Source: Mesorhizobium norvegicum
GTDB taxonomy: Bacteria; Pseudomonadota; Alphaproteobacteria; Rhizobiales; Rhizobiaceae
Reading direction: 5' to 3'
Assembly (NCBI RefSeq): GCF_004919685.1
Contig: NZ_SMYZ01000087.1
Coordinates: 1 to 60,249 of the forward strand
Length of the DNA stretch: 60,249 bases
The translations under genes were made by a program, and so were the position numbers. This document shows, in pieces, positions 25,876 through 33,901 of the stretch (position 1 is its first letter; each line of letters opens with the position of its first letter). Under the pieces are notes generated by a model. That model did no database searches. It was not told the DNA's origin and worked only from the letters and a program-made list of their open reading frames with translations.

Positions 25876-26208
25876 ATGCACCAACTGAACCCGAAAATGA
25901 GGGCCTGCATCGAGGAATGCTTACGCTGCTATTCAACATGCCTTTCGACTGCGATGGGACATTGTCTGGAAATGGGCGGAGAGCACACCGAGAGGAAGCA
26001 TTTCACCTTGATGATGGCCTGCGCCGAAATCTGTCGAACATCGGCGCATTTCATGTTGCTCGGCTCCGAGCATCACAAGCACGTCTGCCGTGAATGCGCC
26101 GAGATCTGCGGCCAGTGCGCGAATGACTGCGAACGCCTCGGCGATATGGAAGAATGCGTGGACGCATGCCGCCAATGCGCCGAAAGCTGCAACATGATGG
26201 CCGCATAG
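25876..26208 (+). CDS. Csp-type four-helix copper storage protein
   Basis: The 110-residue protein has 16 cysteines, mostly in CxxxC and CxxC spacing along helices (CIEECLRCYSTC, CAEICR, CRECAEICGQCANDC, CVDACRQCAESC). This is the pattern of the copper storage protein Csp3/DUF326 family, in which cysteines line the core of a four-helix bundle and bind many Cu(I) ions. It has no signal peptide, so it should be cytosolic. It ends before a clear terminator. Confidence 0.87.
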   Translation: MHQLNPKMRACIEECLRCYSTCLSTAMGHCLEMGGEHTERKHFTLMMACAEICRTSAHFMLLGSEHHKHVCRECAEICGQCANDCERLGDMEECVDACRQCAESCNMMAA

Positions 26209-26221
26209 ACACAAAACCAAT

Positions 26222-26250
26222 GCGGGGCGCGACTATAGCGCCCCGCTTCT
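26222..26250 (+). terminator. rho-independent terminator after csp
   Basis: A perfect 9-bp GC-rich stem (26222-26230 with 26238-26246) and a 7-nt loop GACTATA are followed by TTCT. It lies 14 bp after the Csp stop. The T-tract is short, and the hairpin could also serve the convergent gene ending at 26268. Confidence 0.7.
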
Positions 26251-26267
26251 CATCGACTGCAGCCTGC

Positions 26268-26753
26268 CTAGACGGTGGCGGGAGGCTGGTCGCGAAAGGA
26301 AGGCGTAGGCAGAGGCGAAACGAGCCGAAAGTTGCGCCACCGGACGTAAACAGCGACCATCGTCACGAGCGCTCCGCCCGCTGCCAGGTAAATCCGGACG
26401 GGCTCCAGATAAGTCAAAAGCGCATTGGCGCTAAACAGCAAGAGCAAGAGCTTGTTGCAGATCGGGCAAGCTATACCGACGTAGTTGGCGATGCCGCCAA
26501 GGCTGGCGAGTTTCAGACCACATGCCGGAACCGGAATCGTGACATAGATCCCGAGTAAAATCGCCTGCAATGCAAGCAGCCCGACTTCGAAGCCGCTTGT
26601 CGGCGTCATGCGTATGAAGAAGGGGTTTGCCCACAACGCCGCAACGGTTCCGAGCATGGCGAAAGAACCAATCGCCACCAACGCGCCCTTGACATATGAG
26701 CTGAATGGCATCCTCGCTTCCGTGTTTCTTCCAATTCGAATGGTGTCTTCCAT
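26268..26753 (-). CDS. four-pass membrane protein with CPIC motif
   Basis: The 161-residue protein has about four hydrophobic helices (roughly residues 22-42, 55-75, 85-112 and 120-140). A CPIC motif sits at the start of the third (ANYVGIACPICNKLLLLLF), with a further cysteine in VPACGLK. This resembles a membrane thiol-redox or metal-passage site, but no family is recognised. It lies 12 bp after the PBP gene and is the last gene of the methyltransferase-transglutaminase-PBP operon. Confidence 0.6.
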   Translation of the reverse strand: MEDTIRIGRNTEARMPFSSYVKGALVAIGSFAMLGTVAALWANPFFIRMTPTSGFEVGLLALQAILLGIYVTIPVPACGLKLASLGGIANYVGIACPICNKLLLLLFSANALLTYLEPVRIYLAAGGALVTMVAVYVRWRNFRLVSPLPTPSFRDQPPATV

Positions 26754-26765
26754 TTTTTCACTCCG

Positions 26766-28520
26766 TTACGGTTTTACTGGGGCAGCCACAGCTTCCACGG
26801 TGGGTTTGTTGGCGACGGGGAGAACCGGCCGAAAGCGTTCGGAACCCCACGCTGCGATCCGCACCATGGTCGGAAACGGGTCGGTCGGCCGTTCCCTGTA
26901 AGGTGCGATCGGGAGAAGCGGCAAAACCCGCTTCATGATGTCCCCCGTCACCGGAACCGCGTTCCAGCCCGACGTTTTGAATCCGCTGGTTTCCGGCAGT
27001 GCCTGGGGCTCATCGAGAATTGTCAGGAATAGATAGCGGGGCTGGTCCGCAGGAACTATGCCCATGAAGGCCGTCAGCACCCGGTCTCCAGAATAGCGCC
27101 CGTTGACCACCTTGTTAGAAGTGCCCGTCTTGCCTCCAATGAAATACTCCGGAATGTCGGCTTTCTTGGCCGAACCGACTTCGGCGTTCAGCCGCATTAG
27201 GAACCGCAGCGCCTGCCCTGTTTCCGATGTCACCACGTCCGTGGCTAAAATTCGTGATTCCAAGGGGGTTCCCTTGACAAAAGTCGGCCGGATAAGGTTC
27301 CCGCCGTTGACAAGCGCCGCGACCGCCATCGTCGCCTGTAGCGGCGTGACGGCCATGCCGTGGCCAAAGGCGATCGTGGCGGTGCTCAGTTCGCTCCAGT
27401 TCGGAGGAATAAGCGGCTCAGCATTCTCGGGCAGTTCGGTGGCTAGGCGATCGAACTGACCCAGCCTTTTCAGAAAGGTTTTGTGGTTTTCGACGCCTAC
27501 ACCCATGGCCATCCGGGCCATCGCAATGTTCGATGAATAGATGAATGCCTCGGGAACAGTCAGCGGCCTTCCCTGGCCGCGGTAGTCGTTGATCGTAAAC
27601 CGGCCAAATCGCAAAGGTCGACTGGCGTCAAGGACGGAATGGATGTTGAACATGCCCGAATCCAACGCCATGGCGGTGGTCATGGCTTTGAAGGTAGACC
27701 CCATTTCGTATGTACCGACACTGATGCGATTGATGCGGTCTGGTTTCAGTGCATCAGCGGGAATGTTGGGGTCAAAATCGGGAAGCGACACCAGCGCTAT
27801 CACTTCCCCATTGGTGACATCCAATACCAGCCCTGCCCCAGCGATGGCGCTGAAGCGGGCGACAGCTTTCCTCAACTCGTCGCTCAACGCATATTGGACC
27901 CTCAGGTCCAGGCTGAGAACAATCGGCTCGAGATCCCGTCGATTGAAATTCAAGCCGGCTAATCTGAGATCCTGCAGTCCTTGTTCGTCTATCCAGCGTT
28001 CGATGCCAGCAATCCCGGCATTGTCTATGTTGACTGACCCCAAAACATGCGCAGCCGCAGGCCCATTGGGATAAAGGCGACGAGTTTCGTCCCGAACTCC
28101 CACCCCTGGGATTCCCAGCGCCCAGAGCCGATCCTTTTCAGCGAGCGTTACGCTTCGTTTGATCCAGATGAAGCCACTGGCGCTGCCTAGGCGTTTGTGA
28201 AGGTCCATCATATCGAGGTCCGGAAAAATGCTTGTCAGGCCCTCAGCCGCCTCGTCGACATCGATAATTCGGCGCGGCTCGGCGTAGACGGAAAAGCTTG
28301 CGATATCCATCGCAAGGGTCACGTTGTTCCGATCGACTATGTCCGGCCGCGCAACAGACGGCGGTACGGCCGCGTAGGCTCGATCGGGCCGATCCATGGT
28401 TCCAAGCATCACCAGACGCACGCCTATGGCAGCAAAGAAAAAGGCAAACATTGCCATAACGGTATAGATTCGAGCCCTGTACTTGGCAGGCTGATGGACA
28501 GCGTTCGATGCATTTTCCAT
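26766..28520 (-). CDS. class B penicillin-binding protein (FtsI/PBP2-like D,D-transpeptidase)
   Basis: Starting at ATG 28520 gives 584 residues with one N-terminal membrane helix (about 17-40), a PBP-dimer domain and a transpeptidase domain with the active-site triads S275-TF-K278 (GSTFKAM), S329-S-N331 (YSSNIAM) and K464-T-G466 (GGKTGTS). It is intact and should crosslink peptidoglycan as the FtsI group does. It sits 4 bp after a transglutaminase-like gene rather than in a dcw cluster, so it is an accessory copy. The longer open frame upstream is the transglutaminase gene's shadow. Confidence 0.88.
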   Translation of the reverse strand: MENASNAVHQPAKYRARIYTVMAMFAFFFAAIGVRLVMLGTMDRPDRAYAAVPPSVARPDIVDRNNVTLAMDIASFSVYAEPRRIIDVDEAAEGLTSIFPDLDMMDLHKRLGSASGFIWIKRSVTLAEKDRLWALGIPGVGVRDETRRLYPNGPAAAHVLGSVNIDNAGIAGIERWIDEQGLQDLRLAGLNFNRRDLEPIVLSLDLRVQYALSDELRKAVARFSAIAGAGLVLDVTNGEVIALVSLPDFDPNIPADALKPDRINRISVGTYEMGSTFKAMTTAMALDSGMFNIHSVLDASRPLRFGRFTINDYRGQGRPLTVPEAFIYSSNIAMARMAMGVGVENHKTFLKRLGQFDRLATELPENAEPLIPPNWSELSTATIAFGHGMAVTPLQATMAVAALVNGGNLIRPTFVKGTPLESRILATDVVTSETGQALRFLMRLNAEVGSAKKADIPEYFIGGKTGTSNKVVNGRYSGDRVLTAFMGIVPADQPRYLFLTILDEPQALPETSGFKTSGWNAVPVTGDIMKRVLPLLPIAPYRERPTDPFPTMVRIAAWGSERFRPVLPVANKPTVEAVAAPVKP

Positions 28521-28524
28521 GAAG

Positions 28525-29268
28525 CTAGCCTTTGACCGCATTCTCACGCGCACGCAGTTCATCGGTCCAGGCGTTGAAGGCGCGGTTGAAGGCCAATGTG
28601 CGTTTGCGTTCGGGCCATTTGAACCCGAAATAGGCGTAGAGATCGGTCCCTGCCTTGATGTCTCCTTCTCGCAGGATGACCTTCGCACGAGGGGTGATGG
28701 CCGGTGTCGGGTCAACGCCGTTCCAATTGGCAAGAACCGGAAAGCCTGCTTTTCCCAGGGCCAAATCCCAAGTGGCATCGACCAGGATCATTTTGCCGTC
28801 GACATCGACCTCCACGGTATCGTGGAAGCCGCGTGTTTCGGCCAAGGGTTGCAGCACCGATTGCGGTATCGGCAAATCGGCCCAGTTAAATGGAACCTGG
28901 ACAGGCCTAGCATCGACCTTCCAAGCCCGCATTAGCTGAATCAAGGCTGCCGATTTGTGGCGGCAATCCCCGCGATCAATCGCGAACAGACTGTCCGGAT
29001 TGCCGGTCCATGCCGTCAGCTTGTACGGCACTTCTTGCACGATTTTGAACGCCGCTATCCGCCGATCTCGATCGGTCAGGCCGACTTGCAGCTGTTCAGC
29101 AATCCACTTGCAAGAAGGCGTTTTGCCGTCGGCGCGCTGCGTTTGCAGCTCGCGCTGAACGTTCGCGATGCGAGCGTCAAGTGTTTGAGGTGTCTGACCT
29201 TGTGCCGCTACGCGGCTTGGCGCGAGAGCCGTTGCGCCAGCGCCGATCAAAAACATGCGTCTGTTCAT
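28525..29268 (-). CDS. secreted transglutaminase-like protein
   Basis: The 247-residue protein has an N-terminal export signal (MNRRMFLIGAGATALAPSRVAA) and a transglutaminase-like core with Cys102 in RGDCRHKSAAL, His149 in GFHDTVEV and Asp164 in LVDATWD, forming a papain-like triad. It differs from the two BTLCP proteins. It overlaps the methyltransferase gene by 4 bp and is followed after 4 bp by the PBP. A role in cutting or joining wall peptides is inferred. Confidence 0.75.
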   Translation of the reverse strand: MNRRMFLIGAGATALAPSRVAAQGQTPQTLDARIANVQRELQTQRADGKTPSCKWIAEQLQVGLTDRDRRIAAFKIVQEVPYKLTAWTGNPDSLFAIDRGDCRHKSAALIQLMRAWKVDARPVQVPFNWADLPIPQSVLQPLAETRGFHDTVEVDVDGKMILVDATWDLALGKAGFPVLANWNGVDPTPAITPRAKVILREGDIKAGTDLYAYFGFKWPERKRTLAFNRAFNAWTDELRARENAVKG

Positions 29269-30245
29269 CGAAAGACCTCCAGCATTTGCGGGAAGCCCAA
29301 CTCTCCTGCGTCCCGCTGATTTGCAGGATGATGACCGAGTTCGGCCAGCATGGCGGAGCTCTCCCCGGGTCGTAGCAATTTCGCGTGGGACAAGGGCATT
29401 CCGGCGGTGCCGATTCGCGGTTTGGTCTTACGTGCAGTCAGCTGCTTTTCGAACGCGACAATGACGCCGTTCATGCCACCGGCGTTGCACCATTTGCGCA
29501 TTGCCAATCCGTTTGCACGCGTACAATCCAAAACCAATCCGGCAAATTCCGGCCGAAGGTTGAATATGAGCAGCCCGCCGTTTCGCAGCAGGGTTGAAGC
29601 TGCCATGAGAAATGATTTGATGTCTGTTTCGAAATAGGCAGCTGCTTGCGAGTAGAGAATGTCGACTGTGCCGGCTTGCATGCCTTGGGTGTCCAAAACG
29701 GAAAGGCCGGCGGCTGTGACGTAGGGATGCTCGACGATACCCACCGGCAGTTCGTCGTGCCACTGGGTCAGATTGGTAAAGTGAAAAGATACATTCTGGC
29801 CAAGGCCGTTTCTGAAATGCGCGGCGAGGCTTGCGATATCGCGGGGCCTCGTTGAAGCAGGGCTCCTCAACCCTGCCCAGCCGCCACCTACTTCCAGATA
29901 GTGCAACGCTCCGTCCATACGAAGGCGGTGATTTGCCTCATGAAGAAGATCGAAGCCGAGTTGCTCGGCGAGCCGAAACGATCCGCCGCTCGATGTCCAC
30001 GCTCCGTCGTGGAGAAATGAAACAAAAGTATCGCGGATCGATCCCGTCTCGCGATACACGGCGTTGAGATATTTGATCGGGTTTCGCCGTGAGGGAATCG
30101 GCACGTTGGGACGCAGGCGGCGGGCCTGAAGATCCCGTTTTACGCCCATGCTTATCGACCGCCATGCGGCCTCGTCCGGCTCGTATCCGATAGTTTGAAA
30201 GTTGCGTAGAATAGATTTGCGCGCGCGCGCAGCTGCGATAAACAT
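29265..30245 (-). CDS. SAM-dependent methyltransferase, sugar O-methyltransferase-like
   Basis: The 326-residue cytosolic protein has a class I methyltransferase motif I (LHYLEVGGGWAGL, about residues 114-126) and a later motif (VDILYSQAAAYFET followed by LLRNGGLLIFNL). The layout resembles putative sugar O-methyltransferases, but the match is loose. It is the first gene of the four-gene operon ending at 26268. Its start lies 27 bp downstream of a perfect palindrome. A wall-precursor or envelope-sugar substrate is possible. Confidence 0.65.
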   Translation of the reverse strand: MFIAAARARKSILRNFQTIGYEPDEAAWRSISMGVKRDLQARRLRPNVPIPSRRNPIKYLNAVYRETGSIRDTFVSFLHDGAWTSSGGSFRLAEQLGFDLLHEANHRLRMDGALHYLEVGGGWAGLRSPASTRPRDIASLAAHFRNGLGQNVSFHFTNLTQWHDELPVGIVEHPYVTAAGLSVLDTQGMQAGTVDILYSQAAAYFETDIKSFLMAASTLLRNGGLLIFNLRPEFAGLVLDCTRANGLAMRKWCNAGGMNGVIVAFEKQLTARKTKPRIGTAGMPLSHAKLLRPGESSAMLAELGHHPANQRDAGELGFPQMLEVFR

Positions 30246-30272
30246 CCTGAAAATTCCGCTCTAGCTTGATCG

Positions 30273-30293
30273 GTCGATCGCATTGCGATCGAC
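30273..30293 (-). promoter_or_regulatory. perfect 21-bp palindrome upstream of methyltransferase operon
   Basis: Ten bases GTCGATCGCA, one central T and the exact reverse complement TGCGATCGAC span 30273-30293. It lies 27 bp before the methyltransferase ATG, a usual place for a dimeric regulator's operator. It could also form an RNA hairpin only with a smaller loop. No obvious regulator gene adjoins it. Confidence 0.6.
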
Positions 30294-30356
30294 GGGCGAA
30301 CACCGAGCGGATGGAGACAGACGCAGTTCTGCGCCGGCAAAGATACGCTCAGTGCA

Positions 30357-30707
30357 TCAGCACGAAGCGACTCTTGGAGGGCGATCTAGGGATATCTGGA
30401 CAGTGCGAGCGCCGTCCTGACTGGAGGAAAAGGTCGGACGACTGATGGTACCGACAAAGTTAACAGCAAACTGATGGATCATTTCGGCATGATGATCGTG
30501 ATGCAGAGCGCTGTGCGATACGGTCCCAACGTCCTTGGAGCCCTGGTCGTGAACGTGAGTAATCGCTGCAACCAGAATGTCGGCGGCCTCAGCCCTTGGC
30601 GGATGCGCTGCAAACGCCGACAGCAGCATCGCGAACGCGATGGCTATCGAAATGAGGCGACGAGCCTGCCATTTTGAACCGGTGGTCCACATAATTCCAG
30701 TTCGCAT
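30357..30707 (-). CDS. secreted His-rich small protein
   Basis: The protein of about 116 residues has a signal peptide (about residues 14-41) and a mature part with many histidines: ITHVHDQGS and HSALHHDHHAEMIHQF. It has one cysteine at the very end. The histidine cluster suggests periplasmic metal binding, in keeping with surrounding metal genes. No family is recognised. Several starts are possible (30710 GTG, 30707 ATG, 30692 ATG). Confidence 0.5.
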   Translation of the reverse strand: MRTGIMWTTGSKWQARRLISIAIAFAMLLSAFAAHPPRAEAADILVAAITHVHDQGSKDVGTVSHSALHHDHHAEMIHQFAVNFVGTISRPTFSSSQDGARTVQISLDRPPRVASC

Positions 30708-30849
30708 CACAGCGTTTATTTTTGGTTAAAGGCGGGCAGCGTCTGTCGAATCACAGACGCTTCCAAGCGGGAGATTAGTCCTAGGGCGGTCAAAGTGTCC
30801 ATACGATGTCCGTTTGGGCGGCGAAGGGAGATGCGGGTTTTCAGCCTTG

Positions 30850-31704
30850 TCATGCCGGCTGCGGCTGTGCCACCGGCTTGGCGGTCGCCATCGCCCAGAT
30901 ACCGGCCAGCACCATCGGCGACGACAGGATCATGCCCATGGTCAGCCAGTTGGTGCCGAGGAGATAGCCGAGCTGCTGGTCGGGCTCGCGGAAGAACTCG
31001 ACGAAGATGCGCGACAGGCCATAGCCGCAGATGAAGGCGCCGCCGACGAAGCGCGGCGTCTTCAGCTTGAGGCGCGAATGGGTGAGGATGCGCAGCACGA
31101 GGAACAGGACGACGCCCTCGAGCAGCGCCTCGTAGAGCTGGCTCGGATGACGGGCAAACGGCCCGCCATTGGGGAATTCGAACGCCCACGGCACGTCGGT
31201 TGGCCGGCCCCACAACTCGGAATTGATGAAATTGGCGACGCGCACCAGGCCAAGGCCGACCGGCACGCCGGCCGCCACGACATCGAACAGCGACCAGGTG
31301 CGGATGCCGCGCTTGATGGAAAACAGGGTCATGGCGAGGATGACGCCGAGCAGGCCGCCATGGAACGACATGCCGCCTTGCCAGACGGCGAAGATATCGA
31401 GCGGGTGGGCGATGTAGCGCGGCAGGTCGTAGAACAGCACATAGCCGGTGCGTCCGCCCAGCACGACGCCGATGGCTGCCCAGACGATGAAATCGTCGAG
31501 GTCTTTCGGCTTCATCGGCAGGACGCCGTCCGGCCACAGCCTGGCATTGCCGGCGAGCCGCTTGGCGTACCACCAGGCGAACAGGATGCCGACGATGTAG
31601 CCGATGCCGTACCAGTGCACCGCCAGCGGTCCGATCTGGATGAGGATCGGGTTGATGTTGGGAAAGGGCAGCGAGGCCAGCGGCAGCAGGAAATATTCGT
31701 TCAA
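30850..31704 (-). CDS. lgt: prolipoprotein diacylglyceryl transferase
   Basis: The 284-residue inner-membrane protein has about seven helices and the Lgt signatures: VHWYGIGYIVGILFAWWYAK near the N terminus, GGMSFHGGLLG, and the VANFINSELWGRPT motif (about residues 145-158). It transfers diacylglycerol to the lipobox cysteine of prelipoproteins. It starts at a TTG. Lgt is an essential core gene, and its place among metal genes suggests an extra copy. The L,D-transpeptidase lipoprotein in this window is a possible client. Confidence 0.93.
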   Translation of the reverse strand: MNEYFLLPLASLPFPNINPILIQIGPLAVHWYGIGYIVGILFAWWYAKRLAGNARLWPDGVLPMKPKDLDDFIVWAAIGVVLGGRTGYVLFYDLPRYIAHPLDIFAVWQGGMSFHGGLLGVILAMTLFSIKRGIRTWSLFDVVAAGVPVGLGLVRVANFINSELWGRPTDVPWAFEFPNGGPFARHPSQLYEALLEGVVLFLVLRILTHSRLKLKTPRFVGGAFICGYGLSRIFVEFFREPDQQLGYLLGTNWLTMGMILSSPMVLAGIWAMATAKPVAQPQPA

Positions 31705-31815
31705 CGGGGAGCTCTCGGTTGCGATCGCGTTTGAGTATCTGAAGCAGATGTCTGTCTTCTTGCAGTACGTGACAGCTCGTTGAGCCGTAAACGGCTCCCA
31801 TATAGTTCTCGGATC

Positions 31816-33168
31816 TCAGTGATGGTGGCCTTCGGGTTCGACCATCTCGAACGGCAGCAGCTGTTCGCGTCCCTTCGCGACCAGGATCAGCCTCGCCTGA
31901 AATTCATGCGGCTCGGCAGGAGCAACAGTACTCTCGAGGCGATGGTGGTTATCGGCGACGGGTTCGAGAGTAAGCGTCTCCGGCCCGCCAGGGCGGTCGA
32001 TAATCACAGTGGCCGTCAAATCATCTGCATGCCGGTCGATCGTGAGGCGCATGCGTTCTCCCGCGCAGGTGTCGACGATTTCCAATGTCCCAGCAGCCAG
32101 GTCGCACGCGACCTTGAAAGGGGCCGGCGCATGATGACCATGAGCGTGAGAAGGTTCCGTGCCCTTCGCGGCAGACCCGGCCGGGCTTTCCAGGCGGACA
32201 TTGGCTTCGGCCAACGCCGGCAAGTGTGAAAACAGTTCCTCCTTAAGGGCTCCAGTGACGTCCAGCACGTCCTTCGCCGTCGCTCCGTCGGATACGCTGA
32301 TGGCGACGTCCGCATGCAGGCGGTGGCCGATCCAGCGCGCCTGCACGCTTTGGACACGCTCGATGCCGGACACGTGCTCGGCGGCATGATGGATTTCATC
32401 GACAATGCCGGGCTCGACACCGTCGAGCATGCGCGTGAGGACTGCTTTCGACGACTGCCAGACGATCGCGAAGATCGCCAGCGTGATCAGGAGCCCGATG
32501 ATCGGATCGGCGAGCGGAAAGCCGAGCCATACGCCGATTGCGCCAAGCACAACCGCCAAGCTGGTGAAACCATCCGTGCGGGCATGGTAGCCGTCCGCAA
32601 TCAGCGCCGCGCTGTTGATCTCGCGGCCGACACGGATACGAAAGACGGCGACGGCTTCATTGCCTACGAAGCCGACGATGCCGGCGATCGCCACCCAGCC
32701 GAGAAATGCGATGGGTCTCGGATTGATCAGCCTGTCAATCGCTTCGTAGCCGGCGACTATGGCGCTGAAGAGGATGATCAAAACGATCAAGATTCCGGCC
32801 AGGTCTTCCACCCGGCCCAAGCCATAGGTGAAGGTCTTGCTCGGCTTGCGGCGGGCCAATACGAACGCCACCCACAATGGAATGGCTGTAACCGCGTCAC
32901 CGACGTTGTGAATTGTGTCGGCCAGCAGCGCCACGCTCCCGGAAAGGAACACGACGACGAGTTGAAGCGCTGCCGTGATGGCCAGCACGACGAACGACCA
33001 CTTGATTGCCCAAATGCCCCGCGTTGTCGTCGCGATCGTAGGATCTATCACGCCATGGGTGTGCCCGTGGCCACCGTCTCCATGGTCATGGCCATGCCCG
33101 CCGAAACCCTGTGACATGGGGCCGAAACCGAACCAGTCGCGTACTTTATCCATCATGGTGCGCCTCAC
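31816..33168 (-). CDS. CDF-family divalent metal exporter with C-terminal extension
   Basis: The 450-residue protein has a His-rich N terminus (GHGHDHGDGGHGHTHG), six membrane helices and the CDF metal sites HNVGD in helix II and HARTD in helix V, then the cytosolic CDF domain to about residue 310. After a His-containing linker (SHAHGHHAP) there are ~110 extra residues ending in GHHH, absent from ordinary CDF proteins. Its start overlaps the CsoR/RcnR-family gene by 4 bp, the order of rhizobial dmeRF nickel/cobalt operons. Substrate could be Ni, Co, Zn or Cd. Confidence 0.87.
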   Translation of the reverse strand: MRRTMMDKVRDWFGFGPMSQGFGGHGHDHGDGGHGHTHGVIDPTIATTTRGIWAIKWSFVVLAITAALQLVVVFLSGSVALLADTIHNVGDAVTAIPLWVAFVLARRKPSKTFTYGLGRVEDLAGILIVLIILFSAIVAGYEAIDRLINPRPIAFLGWVAIAGIVGFVGNEAVAVFRIRVGREINSAALIADGYHARTDGFTSLAVVLGAIGVWLGFPLADPIIGLLITLAIFAIVWQSSKAVLTRMLDGVEPGIVDEIHHAAEHVSGIERVQSVQARWIGHRLHADVAISVSDGATAKDVLDVTGALKEELFSHLPALAEANVRLESPAGSAAKGTEPSHAHGHHAPAPFKVACDLAAGTLEIVDTCAGERMRLTIDRHADDLTATVIIDRPGGPETLTLEPVADNHHRLESTVAPAEPHEFQARLILVAKGREQLLPFEMVEPEGHHH

Positions 33169-33446
33169 AGGTACTTGGTGATTTCCTTGAACTCATCGAT
33201 CGAGCGGCGCTGTTCCCGCGCCAGCGGACCGACGACATCTTCAAGACAATGATCGAGGTGGTCCTGGATTAGGGTCCGCTTTGCCTGGCAGACCGCCTTC
33301 TCGACGGCATGAAGTTGCTGGGCGATGTCGAGGCAGGGGCGGCCCGCCTCGATCATCTCGATTATACTTTTGAGATGACCGTCGGCTCGTTTCAGGCGCT
33401 TGACGATATTAGGGTGAGTTTCGTGGACGTGTGGCTGTTCGCTCAT
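33165..33446 (-). CDS. CsoR/RcnR-family metal-sensing repressor (DmeR-like)
   Basis: The 93-residue helical protein has the family core VKRLKRADGHLKSIIEM and LHAVEKAVCQAKRTLIQDHLDHCLED. Candidate metal ligands are Cys38, His63 and Cys67, the C-H-C spacing of CsoR/InrS-type sensors, plus an N-terminal His-rich HVHETH. It is coupled by 4 bp to the CDF exporter, as in dmeRF. An inverted repeat with C/G-tract core lies 10 bp before its start, suggesting autorepression. Confidence 0.85.
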   Translation of the reverse strand: MSEQPHVHETHPNIVKRLKRADGHLKSIIEMIEAGRPCLDIAQQLHAVEKAVCQAKRTLIQDHLDHCLEDVVGPLAREQRRSIDEFKEITKYL

Positions 33447-33455
33447 ACCGTTTCC

Positions 33456-33474
33456 TATCCCCCTGGAGAGGATA
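33456..33474 (-). promoter_or_regulatory. candidate operator of the dmeRF-like operon
   Basis: TATCC and GGATA form an inverted repeat around nine bases with C- and G-runs, giving the G-tract-within-dyad layout of CsoR/RcnR-family operators. It begins 10 bp upstream of the regulator ATG. Confidence 0.5.
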
Positions 33475-33701
33475 TCGTCAAGTGAACATCGTCGACTGGG
33501 GCTCTTTCGTATTAGGCAAAGCGGTGCAATTGGTGCCGTAGAATGTCCGAAGAGCTGCTATTCAATCGCCTGGCAAAGTGTGTGATCGAGCATGTTCGCT
33601 GTTTGGATAGACCTCAGCCATTGCAATATCGACCGATGCGCCGTCGAGCGCGACCTCCAGTTCTTCCCACATGCACCGTATTGTCCGCGACATAACCCAT
33701 G

Positions 33702-33899
33702 TCACTCCTTGTCGCGATGGCCGCGACGGGCCAAAAGCTTGGCCTCGCGTCGAGTTCGTTCGGCTAGAATCTGATGCCGCTTGTGATCGGTGAACTTCCG
33801 CCATTGGCGGATTTCGGCCGCGGTGCGGAAGCAACCGACACAGAGGTCAGCCTTGCGGTCGAACTTGCAGATATCGAGACATGGCGATGCCAGGGACAC
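33702..33899 (-). CDS. DUF1289 protein
   Basis: This 65-residue protein matches DUF1289 along its length: SPCLDICKFDRKADLCVGCFRT contains four cysteines likely to bind zinc, followed by EIRQWRKFTDHKRHQIL. These small cytosolic proteins are common in alphaproteobacteria and have no assigned function. It starts 2 bp after the P-type ATPase stop and so is probably co-transcribed with it. Confidence 0.85.
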   Translation of the reverse strand: MSLASPCLDICKFDRKADLCVGCFRTAAEIRQWRKFTDHKRHQILAERTRREAKLLARRGHRDKE

Positions 33900-33901
33900 G
33901 G

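Noticed and set aside
33562..33834. 90-codon minus-strand frame overlapping DUF1289
   Set aside because: Overlaps a well-supported DUF1289 gene; only the last ~43 codons look protein-like and there is no independent support.
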